NCBI RefSeq assembly: GCF_006970865.1
Contig: NZ_CP035503.1
Coordinates: forward strand, 1,625,001 to 1,689,000
Origin: Rhodoferax sediminis
Lineage (GTDB): Bacteria; Pseudomonadota; Gammaproteobacteria; Burkholderiales; Burkholderiaceae_C
DNA length: 64,000 bases
Reading direction: 5' to 3'
Shown here: one piece after another, positions 62,712 through 64,000 of the stretch
How the letters are laid out: every line of letters starts with the position of its first letter
Numbering within the stretch: position 1 is the first letter of the stretch
Translations under genes and position numbers: made by a program
The notes under the pieces: generated by a model
The model's database searches: none
What the model was told of the DNA's origin: nothing
Seen by the model: only the letters and a program-made list of their open reading frames with translations

Positions 62712-63649
62712 AGGCGATGCGCATCCACGCGTTCGGTGATGCGCCATGTCTCGACGAGGTCGAAGCGCCGCGACCCGCACCTGGTCGCACCATCGTCGAA
62801 ATGCATGCCGCCACCGTCGGCCATATCGATCGCACGGTCTGGGAAGGGCGCTTCCTGCATCACCCGCCGATGCCCTACATCCCGGGCGTGGAGGCCGCGG
62901 GCGTGGTTCGGTCCAGCGGCCGCTTTGCCATTGGCGAGCGGGTGTGGCTGCGCGGCTGCGGGCTGGGCATTCGCAGCGACGGCACCTGGAGCGAGCTGAT
63001 CGGTGCACCCGACGAGGCTATTGGACGGCTGCCCGACGCGGTATCCATGGCGCTCGGTTCGGCCTTCTTTTCACCCTGTACCTCGGCCTGGGTGGCGCTG
63101 CACGAGGTAGCGCGTGTGCAGGTCGGTGAACGGGTGCTGGTGACTGGCGCCACCGGAGCGGTCGGTTCGGTCACGGTGCAGCTTGCGCTCGCCATGGGCC
63201 TGCGGGTGCATGCGGTCGTACGTGATGCGGCGCAGGCGGCGCGGCTGCCCGTCGGGGCCGATGCGGTGCTGGCCGAGCACATGGCAACGTCGGACACAGA
63301 CCTTGCGGTCGATGCGCTGATCGACACCGTTGGTGGCGCGCTGTTGCCGGCCATGCTCCGATCCGTCGCGCCGGGCGGGCGCGCTGTGCTGGTTGGCTAC
63401 ACCGCGGGCCAGGCCGTCTCGCTCGATCTGCCCGAACTGCTGCAGCGCGATGTCGTCCTGCTGCCGCTGAACATGCTGCGGCGCGAAGCGGCCGGCCGAG
63501 CGGCGGTCCCCCAGCTGTTAGAGCGTCTGAGCGATGGCCGGCTGTGCTTGGAGGTCACGCGCTTTCCGCTGCACGAGGCTGCCGCCGCACTGGCATGGAT
63601 CACTCAACGCGGCCATCGCGGGCGGGCGGTGCTCGCCCCGTCGGCCTGA
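62708..63649 (+). CDS. quinone oxidoreductase-like MDR protein
   Basis: The 313-residue protein begins MKAMRIHAFGDAPCLDEVEA. It has a GroES domain (PYIPGVEAAGVVRSSGRF) and VLVTGATGAVGSVTVQLALA for NADPH. No structural or catalytic zinc ligands are seen. It likely reduces an enone or quinone intermediate. It is last gene of the operon and converges with the MarR gene. Confidence 0.85.
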   Translation: MKAMRIHAFGDAPCLDEVEAPRPAPGRTIVEMHAATVGHIDRTVWEGRFLHHPPMPYIPGVEAAGVVRSSGRFAIGERVWLRGCGLGIRSDGTWSELIGAPDEAIGRLPDAVSMALGSAFFSPCTSAWVALHEVARVQVGERVLVTGATGAVGSVTVQLALAMGLRVHAVVRDAAQAARLPVGADAVLAEHMATSDTDLAVDALIDTVGGALLPAMLRSVAPGGRAVLVGYTAGQAVSLDLPELLQRDVVLLPLNMLRREAAGRAAVPQLLERLSDGRLCLEVTRFPLHEAAAALAWITQRGHRGRAVLAPSA

Positions 63650-63664
63650 ACGCGCATTCGACGT

Positions 63665-64000
63665 TCAGGTGTCCAGGACCGGCGTTCCGTGCAGCTCGAT
63701 GATGCTGCGCAGGGTCGACTTGAGTTCCTCGGCACGCTGCAGGCCAAAGGGTTCGAGCACACGCTGTTCGTGCTCGCGCGCCAGCGGAATCAGGCGTAAC
63801 ACCATGCGGTTGCCAGCCGGGGTGATGGTCACCAGGGTGATGCGCCGGTCACCGTCCTTGTTCAGCCGCTCCACATAACCCGCAGCCTCCATGCGGTCGA
63901 GCAGGCGGCTAACCGTCGACTGCTTGATGGTCGTGATTTGCGCGATGTGGCCGATGCTGATCGGCTCGCTTCCGGCCAGCGCGGCGAGCACCCGCCATTC
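63665..64000 (-). CDS. MarR-family regulator (N-terminus outside window)
   Basis: The visible 111 residues run EWRVLAALAGSEPISIGHIA, then TIKQSTVSRLLDRMEAAGYV and DRRITLVTITPAGNRMVLRL, the MarR winged helix with the DRR wing, and end at 63665. The open frame continues past base 64000. It converges with the operon at 59.8-63.6 kb and could be its regulator. Confidence 0.88.
   Translation of the reverse strand, partial: EWRVLAALAGSEPISIGHIAQITTIKQSTVSRLLDRMEAAGYVERLNKDGDRRITLVTITPAGNRMVLRLIPLAREHEQRVLEPFGLQRAEELKSTLRSIIELHGTPVLDT

Overview
The window is high-GC DNA from a betaproteobacterium of the order Burkholderiales. The core genes (accA, tilS, lysC, tRNA-Ser), the Comamonas-type terephthalate operon, the Bug-type binding proteins and the short repeats all point to the Comamonadaceae. 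This is judged from recognised protein sequences; no search was run.

Layout. (1) 1-3.7 kb is conserved chromosome: the end of an alkA-like glycosylase gene, accA, tilS, lysC and tRNA-Ser(GCU). (2) At the 3' end of the tRNA sits a P4-type tyrosine integrase (3.9-5.1 kb), the left end of a mosaic genomic island. Behind it are a broken zinc-ribbon gene, a PcfJ-domain protein, a small conserved protein, a histone-deacetylase-fold enzyme, a metK-like stump and a truncated IS5 transposase. (3) 11.3-16.8 kb is a complete terephthalate operon: tphR divergent from tphC-A2-A3-B-A1. (4) 16.9-21.9 kb holds a receiver-domain protein, a DUF4124 protein, an MFS exporter, a quinone-oxidoreductase-like enzyme and a divergent AraC regulator, then a dead IS630 element. 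(5) 23.4-27.8 kb is a minus-strand island module: AlpA-like regulator, CHC2 zinc-finger primase-type protein, DUF3987 protein and small accessory genes, with a perfect 23-bp palindrome and TTGGGCGA repeats. (6) 28.0-41.3 kb is a five-gene plus-strand cassette that looks like a phage-defence system built on type III-like restriction-modification: RHH regulator, Res, Mod, SNF2 helicase, Hsp70/actin-fold ATPase, and a UvrD-type helicase with a RelE/ParE-like N-terminus. (7) 41.7-63.6 kb is catabolic. It has an acyl-CoA gene set with an IclR regulator, a Bug binding protein with a dehydrogenase, a branched-chain-type ABC transporter, a further dehydrogenase and a beta-propeller lactonase. After a scar of IS66 and other fragments comes a second operon (octopine-DH-like, 3-hydroxyacyl-CoA DH, alpha/beta hydrolase, quinone-oxidoreductase-like) ending at a convergent MarR regulator.

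How the parts fit. The tph genes would import terephthalate (TphC), dioxygenate it (TphA1A2A3) and rearomatise the diol to protocatechuate (TphB) under TphR. The 42-63 kb genes look like uptake plus CoA-dependent degradation of one or more organic acids whose identity cannot be read from the sequence. The 28-41 kb cassette is the best candidate for an undescribed system. It combines recognised restriction and modification subunits with three extra ATPases, is tightly packed, has its own small regulator and lies next to island replication-type genes.

Several genes are broken: the zinc-ribbon gene, the Bug binding protein at 48-49 kb, livG, and the IS630, IS5 and IS66 transposases. Some of the frameshifts could be sequencing errors. 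No CRISPR array, rRNA or second tRNA was seen.
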